Numbered from the stretch's first letter, positions 41,819 through 50,368 are shown. The stretch is 64,000 nucleotides of DNA from Paenibacillus curdlanolyticus YK9 (GCF_000179615.1 NZ_AEDD01000002.1:483497-547496); one strand, 5' to 3'. Made by a program: numbers and translations. Notes: generated from the letters alone by a model not told the origin.

Positions 41819-42844
41819 TTATGTCTTCGATGCTTCGAGTATGGGCACAATCCACTGGTGGAACAGCTCGCGCGAGCGAATCGCCTGATTTCTGCCTGTC
41901 GGCGCTTTTCGGATCACAACGACGGCATCGAGCGATGGCGCAACGATCAAATACTGCCCGCCGTAACCAAATGCAAAGTAAAACGAGCCGCTTTGCTCAT
42001 CGCCGTCGGATACCCACCAATGGTCGCCATATTGCCCATAAATCGGCGGCTCATAGTGGACGAGCGCCTTATGGTGCGCTCGTGTCGAGGCTTGCACCCA
42101 CTCAGCGGGCACAATCGTTTGGCTGCCCCATTTGCCGTCGCGCAAATAAAGAAGCCCAAGCTTGGCCATGTCGCGCGAGGACATATGCAAGCCGGTGCCT
42201 CCCTCATTGACGCTGCCTTGCGAGCTCCAAGCGGCGCGCTGTATGCCTAATGGCCCAAACAAATGCTCAGCAGCGTAGCTTAAGGCGCTTACTCCCGTCG
42301 CTTCGGTCAAAATAGCCGACAGCAGATGCGATCCGCCGCTATTGTAGCAAAACGCGCGTCCCGGCAACTGATGGATCGGGCGATGCGCCACGAACTGCAC
42401 CCAATCCTCGCTTGCCCGCATCGCGCGATAAGGCTTATCAAAATCCGGCCAATCGATGCCGGAGGTCATCGTTAATAAATGGGAAAGCGTGATGTCCGCG
42501 AACCGCTCGTCCACTCCTGCACGGCGAAACGGTTCCAGCCAATCGGCAACCCTTTCGTCAGTTCCTTGGAGCAAACCCTGCCCCATGGCGATTCCGAGCA
42601 GCATGGACAGAACGCTCTTGGTGCAAGAATAGAGCGACAAAGGCCGGTCCTCTCCTTTATCATGCCATTCCCACACCATTGCGCCAGACTGTACGAGGAC
42701 AACGCTTTTCATCCCCCATTCAGGCAATTTCGAAGCCATGCCGAGCAGCTTTTCTTCATCCAAGCCGGCTTCCTTTGCCGTTCTGCTTGGCATGTAGGGG
42801 TCATTAGCGGTTATCGGCTTACGTATGCGCATGATGGTGGACAT
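41819..42844 (-). CDS. Serine hydrolase, beta-lactamase/PBP-like fold
   Basis: 341 aa, no signal peptide. Motifs: S73-C-T-K76 (nucleophile), Y167-N-S169, and a C-terminal FGYGGQYLIVAP (HTG-equivalent box). A shorter protein than the one at 15206 and lacking its extra C-terminal domain. It is the last gene of an operon after an MBL hydrolase and a TetR regulator, so it may act with them on an exogenous ester, lactone or amide. ATG at 42844 follows AGGAG. Confidence 0.87.
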   Translation of the reverse strand: MSTIMRIRKPITANDPYMPSRTAKEAGLDEEKLLGMASKLPEWGMKSVVLVQSGAMVWEWHDKGEDRPLSLYSCTKSVLSMLLGIAMGQGLLQGTDERVADWLEPFRRAGVDERFADITLSHLLTMTSGIDWPDFDKPYRAMRASEDWVQFVAHRPIHQLPGRAFCYNSGGSHLLSAILTEATGVSALSYAAEHLFGPLGIQRAAWSSQGSVNEGGTGLHMSSRDMAKLGLLYLRDGKWGSQTIVPAEWVQASTRAHHKALVHYEPPIYGQYGDHWWVSDGDEQSGSFYFAFGYGGQYLIVAPSLDAVVVIRKAPTGRNQAIRSRELFHQWIVPILEASKT

Positions 42845-42864
42845 CCGTTCAACTCCTACTTATT

Positions 42865-43443
42865 CTACGTTAGTCGAATACCTGCGATATAGGCACGAAT
42901 CATAAAGGTAAAGCTGTCGTCTTGCGATATCGGCATCGCCAATCCGCCTTCATTCACTAATGAGGTGAAGCCGTGAAGCAAGCTGCGGAAGCCCCGAACC
43001 GCATGAATGATCGTGGCATGATCCGCCGTTGGCGGCAGCAGCTCTTTGATAACTGCATAGACAAGCTCAACTACCCGAGAGGCTGCTTGCTCGATCTCCT
43101 GCGTTTTAAACCGCTGCGGCTTTTGCGTTGCTTCATATAATCCTGGGTGAGCGAATGCGAATGCCGAATAGGCTTGAGCCAATGAAAACACGGCCTCTTC
43201 GCCTTTAAGTTCGGCCCCCGCCGCCTCCAGCTTCTGCCCTAATTGCTGCAAGCCTTGCAGCGTAAGCTGCTCGAGAACGCCCGGCAAACCCTCAACATGA
43301 TTATAGAGCGATGGCGAGCGGACGTTTAACTTTTGTGCTAACGTTGCAAGCGAGACGGAAGCTAATCCCGCCTCATCTGCCAGTTCGGCAGCAGCTCGAA
43401 TAATCGTCTGAAGATCAAGTCCAACTCGTGGTGACATCGACAT
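42865..43443 (-). CDS. TetR/AcrR family regulator (WHG-domain type)
   Basis: 192 aa. N-terminal helix-turn-helix: TIIRAAAELADEAGLASVSLATLAQKLNVRSPSLYNHVEGLPGV. The C-terminal ligand domain (about 80-190: SLAQAYSAFAFAHPGLYEATQ, AVRGFRSLLHGFTSLVNEGG) matches the TetR_C_33/WHG type. It lies between the MBL and serine hydrolase genes (8-bp and 20-bp gaps) and very likely represses their common promoter, which carries two related dyads. Confidence 0.92.
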   Translation of the reverse strand: MSMSPRVGLDLQTIIRAAAELADEAGLASVSLATLAQKLNVRSPSLYNHVEGLPGVLEQLTLQGLQQLGQKLEAAGAELKGEEAVFSLAQAYSAFAFAHPGLYEATQKPQRFKTQEIEQAASRVVELVYAVIKELLPPTADHATIIHAVRGFRSLLHGFTSLVNEGGLAMPISQDDSFTFMIRAYIAGIRLT

Positions 43444-43451
43444 ACCCTCCT

Positions 43452-44165
43452 TTATTGTAACGCGCGTGCCGCTGCTTTAATCGCCTCGGCCAGCATTTGT
43501 GCCGGCTGCTGCACCATTTTACCATGGCCTACCGCTAGTAAAGTCGGGTTCGCATCCAATATGCGCTGAGCGCTCTCCACCGACTTCGGTTTGCTCCACG
43601 TCGCCATTGCCGGAAACGGGAACAACAGCTGGACTTTGCCCGATACAGCAAGACCTCCTCTTGTTTGCAAAGCATCGCCTGCGATAACGGCACGGCTGCG
43701 CGTATCGAGGAAAGCAATCGAGCCCGGCGTATGGCCCGGCGTCGCGATCACCTGCAGAGACCCGACAAAATCGCCATCCTGCAGCTCAACGTCAGGCTGC
43801 GTCTTGATCGCATTCGGCTTCGGCACGCCGCCGCGAATAGCTGACTGCGGCTCAGCTGCGTCAAGCGTCCGATCACCTCGAAGCAAGCGGGCATCGCGCG
43901 CCGAAATATAGACCTTAGCATTTGGCAGCTGCCGCTTTAATTCGTCCAGTGCGCCGATATGATCGCCGTGCGCATGGGTCAACGCGATGCGAGTGATCGG
44001 CTTACCAAGCCGAGCTGCTGCTTCTAATATGCCCTTGGCGCTGAATGGCATTGCCGCGTCAATTAACGTCAGTTCGTCCTCCTCCTCCACCAAGTAGCAG
44101 TTTACAGGGAACAATCGCGGCAGAAATGCCAATTGGATAAGCTGCCCTAAGCGTGTCATTTTCAT
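43452..44165 (-). CDS. MBL fold metallo-hydrolase
   Basis: 237 aa. Full HxHxDH: H64-A-H66-G-D68-H69 (ALTHAHGDHIGAL); further metal ligands in ATPGHTPGSIAFLD and AGDALQTRGG, and the last His in VGHGKMV. Glyoxalase II/lactonase-like. First gene of the MBL-tetR-serine hydrolase operon, so probably part of an inducible detoxifying or catabolic step. ATG at 44165 follows GGGAGG. Confidence 0.9.
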   Translation of the reverse strand: MKMTRLGQLIQLAFLPRLFPVNCYLVEEEDELTLIDAAMPFSAKGILEAAARLGKPITRIALTHAHGDHIGALDELKRQLPNAKVYISARDARLLRGDRTLDAAEPQSAIRGGVPKPNAIKTQPDVELQDGDFVGSLQVIATPGHTPGSIAFLDTRSRAVIAGDALQTRGGLAVSGKVQLLFPFPAMATWSKPKSVESAQRILDANPTLLAVGHGKMVQQPAQMLAEAIKAAARALQ

Positions 44166-44189
44166 GATAATTACCTCCCGTTTTCCGTT

Positions 44190-44238
44190 AACTAATTACA
44201 TTAGTTTTAGTATAAACGAATGGCATTAGTTTTTGCAA
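44190..44238 (-). promoter_or_regulatory. MBL-tetR operon promoter with twin operators
   Basis: Minus strand TTGCAA (44238-44233), 18-bp spacer, TATACT (44214-44209). Dyad 1, AACTAAT-3-ATTCGTT, fills the spacer (44231-44215); dyad 2, AACTAAT-3-ATTAGTT, lies just after the -10 (44206-44190). The same 17-bp design on both sides of the -10 strongly suggests binding by the operon's own TetR protein. Confidence 0.8.
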
Positions 44239-44251
44239 TAGGCATTCTGCA

Positions 44252-44302
44252 ACAAAAAAAAGAACAGCCTGTCCTTCCATTGCGAAGGATGGAGCTGCTC
44301 CT
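44252..44302 (-). terminator. Terminator of the HAD nucleotidase gene
   Basis: An imperfect stem (GAGCAGC..TCCTTC with GAAGGA..GCTGTTC) and eight T on the minus strand, 16 bp after the stop codon. Confidence 0.85.
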
Positions 44303-44317
44303 TAGATGAATAATCGC

Positions 44318-45049
44318 CTACCGTGCTGCTGCCGGCTGCGCGCCTTGAAGAATCCACTGCGCCAACGATTCAATATCCGCGCATTCATGAGCCGGCTGAT
44401 GCTCCGATTCCGGTCCTCTGCCGCGCGTATTTAGCCAAACGCATTGCCAGCCTGCATCCGACGCGCCTACGATATCGTTGCGCCAGTTGTCCCCGATATA
44501 GAGGCAGTTCTCGGGGAGTGTTCCCGTCATGCGATTGACCTCATGGAAAATACGCGGGTCCGGCTTGGCGATGCCGACCGCATCAGACACGAACAGCCAG
44601 CCGTCGTTCACATGCGGTTCAATGCCGAGCGCATTGATTTTGTTCGTTTGATGCTTGACCGGCCCATTCGTGATCACGCCGATATCGCAGCCTTTTTCAC
44701 GGAGCGCTTGGAATAACGGCAAAATGCCCGAATAAGGCTTAATGGACCGCTGTTCCCGCTCATATGCGGCTTGCAGCACGTCTGCGTATGCATCGTCTAT
44801 CGGCGTCTGCAGCTCTTCGAACGCCAGCTGAAGTCGCAGCCTGCGCGTCGCCTCCAGCGTTAGCTTCCCGGCGCAATAGTCGTCCCACAGCTCGTCGCTA
44901 TGATAACGAACTCTTTTGTAAAGCGCCTCGAAGTCCGCCCGATCCTTATCCACCCATATGCCTTCGTTCACAAGCGAAAGCCGGAATGGCTCCAATTGAT
45001 CGTAGATCGTATCGTCCATATCAAAAAAATAATGTTTGATTTCCGTCAT
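44318..45049 (-). CDS. HAD family hydrolase, YjjG-like nucleotidase
   Basis: 243 aa from ATG at 45049. Motif I FFDMDDTIYD (DxDxT), motif II ITNGP, motif III lysine in GIAKPDPRIF and motif IV YIGDNWRNDIVGA are complete, with a helical C1 cap (residues 15-95). This pattern is that of YjjG-type pyrimidine 5'-nucleotidases and related phosphatases. The only ribosome-site candidate (AAGGAAGG) is 12 nt away, so the start is slightly uncertain. Confidence 0.87.
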   Translation of the reverse strand: MTEIKHYFFDMDDTIYDQLEPFRLSLVNEGIWVDKDRADFEALYKRVRYHSDELWDDYCAGKLTLEATRRLRLQLAFEELQTPIDDAYADVLQAAYEREQRSIKPYSGILPLFQALREKGCDIGVITNGPVKHQTNKINALGIEPHVNDGWLFVSDAVGIAKPDPRIFHEVNRMTGTLPENCLYIGDNWRNDIVGASDAGWQCVWLNTRGRGPESEHQPAHECADIESLAQWILQGAQPAAAR

Positions 45050-45090
45050 TGTTGATTCATACCTTCCTTGCATCCAGTTTCTGCGATCGC

Positions 45091-45387
45091 TTATGGCTGC
45101 TGTGGCTGAAGCGCGTCGCGAGCGACGCCGATCAAACGGAAGTAGAGGTCGTCGTCTTCCTCCAGTTGTTCTTCCACCTGCTCGATTTGCTCCTCCGGAC
45201 CTGAGCCGTCGAGGAACAGAAGGCTGTAGCCCCAGTCTTTGCCCTTCTTGCTTTGCAGCGCCATCTCATATTTACGAACATGGCCCTCGACTTCGAATCG
45301 TACGAATCCGACGTAGCCATCCTCTACGGAGTGGGTCATTCCCGCTTCTAATACGTTCACGTTCATCTGTCTCATATCCCCAATCAT
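45091..45387 (-). CDS. Hypothetical protein, small acidic
   Basis: 98 aa, no signal or membrane segment. A beta-rich first half (NVNVLEAGMTHSVEDGYVGFVRFEVEGHVRKYEMALQ) and an acidic helical second half (SGPEEQIEQVEEQLEEDDDLYFRLIGVARDAL). Family not recognised. The start is ambiguous: in-frame ATGs at codons 1, 5 and 8 all have weak ribosome sites. It lies 41 bp upstream of the HAD gene on the same strand, so the two may be co-transcribed. Confidence 0.65.
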   Translation of the reverse strand: MIGDMRQMNVNVLEAGMTHSVEDGYVGFVRFEVEGHVRKYEMALQSKKGKDWGYSLLFLDGSGPEEQIEQVEEQLEEDDDLYFRLIGVARDALQPQQP

Positions 45388-45449
45388 CTGAAAATCGACA
45401 TTTTCTCCTATCCATCATACCATTGCGCCCTACCGGGTTTCCACCGCAA

Positions 45450-45493
45450 TCAAAAAACCTTCAGCACCGCATCATCTGCGGCACTGAAGGTTT
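45450..45493 (-). terminator. Terminator of the azoreductase gene
   Basis: AAACCTTCAG (45455-45464) pairs with CTGAAGGTTT (45484-45493), with inner CCGCA/TGCGG; six T follow on the minus strand. Confidence 0.92.
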
Positions 45494-45520
45494 AATTGGA
45501 ATGCTATAGAATAAGAAGGA

Positions 45521-46144
45521 TTAGAATGCTGCAGCCGTGTCTGCCGCTTTCTTCAGACCTTCAGCAATGATGTCAGCCGCACGGTCGCGGAATTGGTTGT
45601 GGCCTTCGATGATGACTTCTTGCGTTTGAGCGCCGAACAGACCCAGCGCTGCTTTAACCGGACGAACTGCCGCTTCAAACTCAACCATCGGACCTTCCGA
45701 GTAGACGCCGCCGCGTGCGCTCAGCAGGACAACCGGTTTGTTATTGAGAAGCCCTACAGGACCTTCAGCAGTATATTTGAACGTCTTGCCAGCTTGGGCA
45801 ATATATCCGATATAGTTGATAAGCGGCGCTGGAGCAGTGAAGTTCCAGAGCGGGAATGCGATTGCGACTTTGTCAGCAGCAATGAATTGATCCAGATATT
45901 TGTTAACCGTGTCAGCAGCGCGCTTCTCTTCTGCCGAAAGTTCGAAGCCCTGTGCCGATTTGAACATGGCTGTAATTGCCTCATTGCCGTAGAAAGGCAG
46001 GTTTTCTGCATACAGGTCGAGCTCGACTACCGTATCTGCTGGATGCGTTTCTTTATAGGATTGAACAAACGCATCATACAGTTGTACGCTGACTGCTTGC
46101 TCTGCGGGACGGTCATTTGCTTTAATCATAAGTACAGTTGCCAT
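45521..46144 (-). CDS. azoR: FMN-dependent NADH:quinone oxidoreductase/azoreductase
   Basis: 207 aa from ATG at 46144, eight bases after AAGGAGAG. Flavodoxin-like fold: MATVLMIKANDRP at the N-terminus, FPLWNFTAPAPLINYIGYIAQAGKTFKY (the conserved PxWN and phosphate-loop regions) and LLSARGGVYSEGP. Reduces azo dyes and quinones with NADH as a dimer, protecting against thiol-reactive quinones. Divergent from a TetR gene, with a palindrome between them. Confidence 0.93.
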   Translation of the reverse strand: MATVLMIKANDRPAEQAVSVQLYDAFVQSYKETHPADTVVELDLYAENLPFYGNEAITAMFKSAQGFELSAEEKRAADTVNKYLDQFIAADKVAIAFPLWNFTAPAPLINYIGYIAQAGKTFKYTAEGPVGLLNNKPVVLLSARGGVYSEGPMVEFEAAVRPVKAALGLFGAQTQEVIIEGHNQFRDRAADIIAEGLKKAADTAAAF

Positions 46145-46191
46145 GTTAAAAACTCTCCTTTTCCATGAACCGATATATTTTTTAAACAAAA

Positions 46192-46268
46192 ATGTTGCTT
46201 TAATAAGGTATAATAAAAAATAAAACGAAACAATCATCAATATCGTTAAAATGTTGCCTACGCAACAT
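46192..46268. promoter_or_regulatory. azoR-tetR intergenic operator
   Basis: ATGTTGC-4-GCAACAT (46251-46268) is a perfect dyad, and a single ATGTTGC half-site recurs at 46192-46198, nearer azoR. Located between divergent azoR and tetR, they fit control of both genes by the TetR protein. Confidence 0.7.
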
Positions 46269-46307
46269 AAACGTAAAAGTGTTGTTCTTCTTAAGGAGCC
46301 ACCCCCT

Positions 46308-46895
46308 ATGCCAACGATACGAAATGAACTGGACCCGCGAGTCATTCGCACGCGCCAGCTGATTCAAGACGCATTCGAATCGCTAATCCGCGAACGAGAT
46401 TTCGACAACATAACAGTACGTGACATCACCGAACGAGCCAAAGTGAACCGTGCCACGTTCTACGCGCACTTTACGGACAAGTACGACATTCTAGAGTCTA
46501 CAATTACAGCGCATATTATGAACAACATTGCAAACAACCTAATTGAGCAAGCGGAGTTAAATGAAGAAACGATAACGAAGGTGTTTCTGGCGTTGTGTGA
46601 ATACCATAGCGAGCTGAACATCTTTTGCCAACGCAGCTACAAATCATTAGGCCCTATTATCGAATCCCAAATCAAAATCAAGCTTCAGCAGCTCTTCTTT
46701 GACATTATGCAGGCAAAATACCCGCAATTAGAGGCGCATCAGGTCATGACCGCTTCAACAATGCTCAGCTGGGCGATCTATGGCGCTGCGTACAGCTGGA
46801 ACAACAGCAGCTGCGTCATGACGGCCGAAGCCTACGTCGAGCAAGCGATTCCGCTTATTATCCATGGGGCGAACGGCATCATCCGCAAAGGTTGA
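46308..46895 (+). CDS. TetR/AcrR family regulator, divergent from azoR
   Basis: 195 aa from ATG at 46308, behind AAGGAGCC; the frame extends upstream across the operator but without a ribosome site. N-terminal helix-turn-helix: RTRQLIQDAFESLIRERDFDNITVRDITERAKVNRATFYAHFTDKYDI. The C-terminal domain is of the TetR_C_8/DhaS-like type. It probably represses azoR and itself through the dyad at 46251-46268 and responds to quinones or azo compounds. Confidence 0.9.
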   Translation: MPTIRNELDPRVIRTRQLIQDAFESLIRERDFDNITVRDITERAKVNRATFYAHFTDKYDILESTITAHIMNNIANNLIEQAELNEETITKVFLALCEYHSELNIFCQRSYKSLGPIIESQIKIKLQQLFFDIMQAKYPQLEAHQVMTASTMLSWAIYGAAYSWNNSSCVMTAEAYVEQAIPLIIHGANGIIRKG

Positions 46896-46899
46896 CATC

Positions 46900-46948
46900 A
46901 AAAAAGCTGGCGCCGCCACCGACAATCGGTAACAGCACCAGCTTTTTT
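46900..46948. terminator. Bidirectional terminator
   Basis: AAAAAAGCTGG (46900-46910) pairs with CCAGCTTTTTT (46938-46948). It separates the convergent tetR and SleB-like genes. Confidence 0.9.
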
Positions 46949-46952
46949 GAAC

Positions 46953-47606
46953 TTATTTGGCGAAAATATGACGGCCGATTTGGACGGTTTGCGGACGCGA
47001 CCAAATCCATTTGGACGTTGCCGTAGCAGGATTAAAGTAATAAAGCGCATTGCCCGTCGGGTCCCAGCCTCGAACAGCATCTATCGCTGCTTGGTAAGCT
47101 TCGCTATCCGGACTCATATTGAACTGGCCATCGTCAACCGCGCTGAATGCGCCAGGCTGAAGAATAATACCTTTGATCGTATTCGGGAATGAAGACGACG
47201 CAAGCCGGTTCATGACGACGGCGCCTACAGCGACCTGTCCTTTATACGATTCCCCACGTGCTTCCGCATAAATGATGCGGGCGAGCAAATCGAGCTCCGT
47301 TTTATTGACCGATACGCGTTTCAGCAGCGACCACGTTTTTGAACCTGCGACTCCATCAGCCGGCAATCCATAATCCGACTGGAATCGCTCCACGGCATCT
47401 TGGGTCATCATACCGTAGTAAGTTGTAACTTGTGCTGGCTTGAAATAGCCAAGCACCTTCAAACGAAATTGCAAATCGGGTACATCGACACTTTGGTAAC
47501 CATATCGAAGCGCGGCATGCGCCTTGTTAGCTGGCGTGACGATCGTAAATGCAAGTGTAAAACAAACGGCTATGAGCAGCCATTTCGAAAAAATACGGTT
47601 TCTCAT
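46953..47606 (-). CDS. SleB-like cell wall hydrolase
   Basis: 217 aa from ATG at 47606, ten bases after AGGAGGGGG. Signal peptide (RNRIFSKWLLIAVCFTLAFTIVTPANKAHA), a peptidoglycan-binding domain (VPDLQFRLKVLGYFK...TQDAVERFQSDYGLPADG, about 40-95), then a Hydrolase_2 domain with the catalytic Glu in IIYAEARGES and AVGAVVMNRLASSSFPNTI. This is the arrangement of the spore cortex-lytic enzyme SleB, but no ypeB partner follows. A sigma-A-like TTCAAA-18-TACAAT (47693-47664) lies upstream, so vegetative expression is possible. Confidence 0.88.
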   Translation of the reverse strand: MRNRIFSKWLLIAVCFTLAFTIVTPANKAHAALRYGYQSVDVPDLQFRLKVLGYFKPAQVTTYYGMMTQDAVERFQSDYGLPADGVAGSKTWSLLKRVSVNKTELDLLARIIYAEARGESYKGQVAVGAVVMNRLASSSFPNTIKGIILQPGAFSAVDDGQFNMSPDSEAYQAAIDAVRGWDPTGNALYYFNPATATSKWIWSRPQTVQIGRHIFAK

Positions 47607-47761
47607 GTTGTGAGCTCCCCCTCCTTGTGTTGCGTATCGGTGGTCGGCCCGCTGCTGGGTTTGATTGTAACACAGCTCATTTTCATTTTTGAACCGCTTT
47701 TGGACAATTGCATCTAATTGCCAGTAAATCACTCGGAGATATAAACGATCAAAATAAGCGC

Positions 47762-47891
47762 AAAAAAGCCGACAACGCTTGTTGTCGGCTTCGAATATTC
47801 AATCGATGTATTGCGGGTGTATAGGCAGCCATGGTAGAATGGAAAAACTGACTTTACATTTGAGGTCAATGAGTGTAAACAGAGTGATCTA
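47762..47891 (-). ncRNA. Predicted small RNA, about 130 nt
   Basis: Inferred from signals, not homology. A consensus minus-strand promoter (47926-47898) should start transcription near 47891. No gene follows it before a strong terminator: AAGCCGACAAC (47766-47776) paired with GTTGTCGGCTT (47781-47791) and a T run ending near 47762. The span has no frame with a ribosome site. It lies between sleB-like and helD genes. Alternative: an attenuated leader of the sleB-like gene, which starts 155 bp further on. Confidence 0.55.
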
Positions 47892-47926
47892 TACTATATT
47901 ATAGATCAGAACCACAGTCTTGTCAA
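47886..47926 (-). promoter_or_regulatory. Consensus orphan promoter with overlapping palindrome
   Basis: Minus strand TTGACA (47926-47921), 17-bp spacer, TATAAT (47903-47898): exact consensus. The dyad GATCTATA-6-TATAGATC (47886-47907) overlaps the -10. Its right-hand neighbour helD is on the other strand and starts at 47940, so this promoter does not serve helD. Confidence 0.8.
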
Positions 47927-47939
47927 TGGGGGTAACGAG

Positions 47940-50315
47940 ATGTCGGAATGGACGAGTGAATGGAACAATGAGCAGGCGCGCGTCGCTCGCGTAACAGAAG
48001 CGCTGCACAAGCGCATCGCGGAGTATGAGCCTGCAGTTGGCGAAATTAAATCAGAGGTCGTCGATTTTCGCACCCACTTTTGGGACGATGTCACGGTCAA
48101 CCTAAGCAATGATGACGATATTCTCGAAACGTTCATGAGCATGAAGCAGCAGGCTCAAGTATTATCCGAGCGTGAGCATAGCCATCGCCATATGCTGCAT
48201 CAATTAAAACGAATGAAACGACTTCTCCCCTCTCCGTATTTCGGGCGAATCGACTTTCAAGAAACCGGCACGAATGCTGCGGAGAAACTATATATAGGCG
48301 TCGCCTCCTTCATCGCGGATGACGGCGAAACCTTCTTGGTCTACGATTGGCGGACACCGATTGCCAGCTTGTATTACGATTTCCCGCCTGGTCCAGCCTC
48401 CTTCCTTACGCCAGGCGGCGATATTACGGGACAGATCGATCTGAAACGGCAGTTCGTTATTCGTGACGCCGTCATTAAGACCATGTTCGATACCGGGATG
48501 ACGATTGGCGACGATTTGCTTCAAGAGGTGCTTGGCAAAGGCGCAGGCTCTCAGATGCAGTCGATTGTTGCGACCATCCAGCAGGAGCAAAACCGTATCA
48601 TTCGCAACGACAGCAGTCGCCTGCTCGTCGTGCAAGGCGCGGCTGGCAGCGGCAAAACCTCGGCAGCGCTGCAGCGTGCCGCTTATCTGCTCTATAAGCA
48701 TCGCGAGCGGCTAACCGCTGAACAAATGGTCCTGTTCTCGCCGAATCCGATGTTCAATAGTTATGTCGCGACTGTACTCCCTGAGCTCGGAGAAGACAAT
48801 ATTCAGCAGACGACATTCCAGGAATATATTAATCGTCGGCTCGCTCAAACGTTCGAGGTAGAGGATCCATTCGATCAAATCGAATATATGCTGACCCAGC
48901 ATGACGATCCGGAATACGATGCCCGCATGGCCGGCATTACGTTCAAAGCGTCTGCTCGATACCTGCATGTCATGCGCGGCTATCGCGATATGCTCCTGAA
49001 GGATCGCATGAAATTCCGCGGCATAAAATTCAGAGGGCGCACGCTGCTCTCACGCGAATCGATTCTGACCCAGTTCTATCACAGCCAATCCTCGGCCTCC
49101 CTCTCCTATCGCATCGACGAGCTGAAGGAATGGATTATTATCCAGCTCAGGCAGCTTGAACGGGCAGAACGCAAAGCGGAATGGGTGAAGGATGAACTCG
49201 ACTATCTTGATCAAGAGCAATATCAGGATGCTTATACGCGATTACACAAACGTCAACAAGCGAAAAATCCGGCATTCGACGATGCCCAGCAGGAAGAGGA
49301 TTTGCTCCGTCAGCAAATTGTTCGGGAAGCGTTTAGACCGATATACAAAAAAATTAAAGCGCTCCGTTTCGTCGACACGAAAGCCTTGTATCGCCAGCTG
49401 TTCGAGGATAACGCGATCTTGGCTGAGCTGCTAGGCGGCGAGCTGCCTGATTTTTGGTCGCAGGTGAGCGAACGGACGACTCGGCTCCTTGATGAAGGGC
49501 AATTAGCTTGCGAGGATGCGACGCCTTACTTGTATTTGAAGGAATTAATCGAAGGCTTCCAGATGAACGGCAACATTCGGTACGTTCTCATGGATGAAGC
49601 GCAGGATTATTCGGCTTTCCAATTCGAGTTCGTCAAACGACTGTTCCCGCGTGCCCGCATGACGGTGCTCGGCGACTTTAACCAAGCCGTGTTCGCGCAA
49701 GCAAGCGATCTCCATGAGCATAGCGGTTCGCCGTTAGAGGAGCTCTATGGCCCGGACGATACCGCATGGCTGCATCTATCCCGCAGCTATCGTTCAACGA
49801 AGGAAATTGTCGATTTCACGCGCGCCATGCTGGCCGACGGTGATCGCATTATCCCGTTCGAGCGCTCTGGCGGCAAACCGGTAGCAGTCCAATGCAATGA
49901 TTCGAACCAACGGGACGAACAGCTTGTTAATGATATGAAGGCGCTGCTCGATGAAGGCTATACCTCAATCGCTGTGATCACCAAATCAGCAGCAGAGGCA
50001 GAGCTTGCGTATGAACGCCTTCAGCCATTAAAGAATGAGCTGGCTCCGCTTCGGCTGGTTACGAAACAAACGCCTGTTTTCGAGCATGGCTTGCTCGTTA
50101 TTCCAGCGTATCTGGCCAAGGGCGTCGAATTCGATGCCGTGCTCATCTATGACGCTTCATCGGAATCGTATAGCCATGAATCCGAGCGCAAGCTATTCTA
50201 CACGGCGTGCACGCGTCCGATGCATCGGCTTCGCCTTTACTCGCCTGGACAGAAATGGACGTCGTTCATGACGAAGCTTGATCCGCAGTTGTATGAAGCG
50301 GTTCGCATAAACTAA
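47940..50315 (+). CDS. HelD family RNA polymerase-associated motor (first copy)
   Basis: 791 aa. UvrD/Rep-like superfamily 1 ATPase of the HelD class: N-terminal coiled arm (residues 1-110, WNNEQARVARVTEALHKRI...) expected to enter RNA polymerase channels, YFGRIDF and VYDWRTPIASLYYDF as HelD signatures, Walker A GAAGSGKTSAALQR near 232, motif II LMDEAQDYSAFQ, motif IV SRSYRSTKEI, motif V AKGVEFDAVLIYD and motif VI YTACTRPMHRL. HelD releases stalled RNA polymerase from DNA. A second gene of the class lies at 60259. Confidence 0.93.
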   Translation: MSEWTSEWNNEQARVARVTEALHKRIAEYEPAVGEIKSEVVDFRTHFWDDVTVNLSNDDDILETFMSMKQQAQVLSEREHSHRHMLHQLKRMKRLLPSPYFGRIDFQETGTNAAEKLYIGVASFIADDGETFLVYDWRTPIASLYYDFPPGPASFLTPGGDITGQIDLKRQFVIRDAVIKTMFDTGMTIGDDLLQEVLGKGAGSQMQSIVATIQQEQNRIIRNDSSRLLVVQGAAGSGKTSAALQRAAYLLYKHRERLTAEQMVLFSPNPMFNSYVATVLPELGEDNIQQTTFQEYINRRLAQTFEVEDPFDQIEYMLTQHDDPEYDARMAGITFKASARYLHVMRGYRDMLLKDRMKFRGIKFRGRTLLSRESILTQFYHSQSSASLSYRIDELKEWIIIQLRQLERAERKAEWVKDELDYLDQEQYQDAYTRLHKRQQAKNPAFDDAQQEEDLLRQQIVREAFRPIYKKIKALRFVDTKALYRQLFEDNAILAELLGGELPDFWSQVSERTTRLLDEGQLACEDATPYLYLKELIEGFQMNGNIRYVLMDEAQDYSAFQFEFVKRLFPRARMTVLGDFNQAVFAQASDLHEHSGSPLEELYGPDDTAWLHLSRSYRSTKEIVDFTRAMLADGDRIIPFERSGGKPVAVQCNDSNQRDEQLVNDMKALLDEGYTSIAVITKSAAEAELAYERLQPLKNELAPLRLVTKQTPVFEHGLLVIPAYLAKGVEFDAVLIYDASSESYSHESERKLFYTACTRPMHRLRLYSPGQKWTSFMTKLDPQLYEAVRIN

Positions 50316-50320
50316 AATCA

Positions 50321-50364
50321 AAAAGGTGTCGCGAAAGCAGAACTGCTTTTGCGACACCTTTTAT
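50321..50364 (+). terminator. Terminator of helD
   Basis: A 20-bp stem, 50321-50340 with 50343-50362 (one G-U pair), begins AAAAGGTGTCGCG and ends in a T run. Confidence 0.95.
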
Positions 50365-50368
50365 TTTG

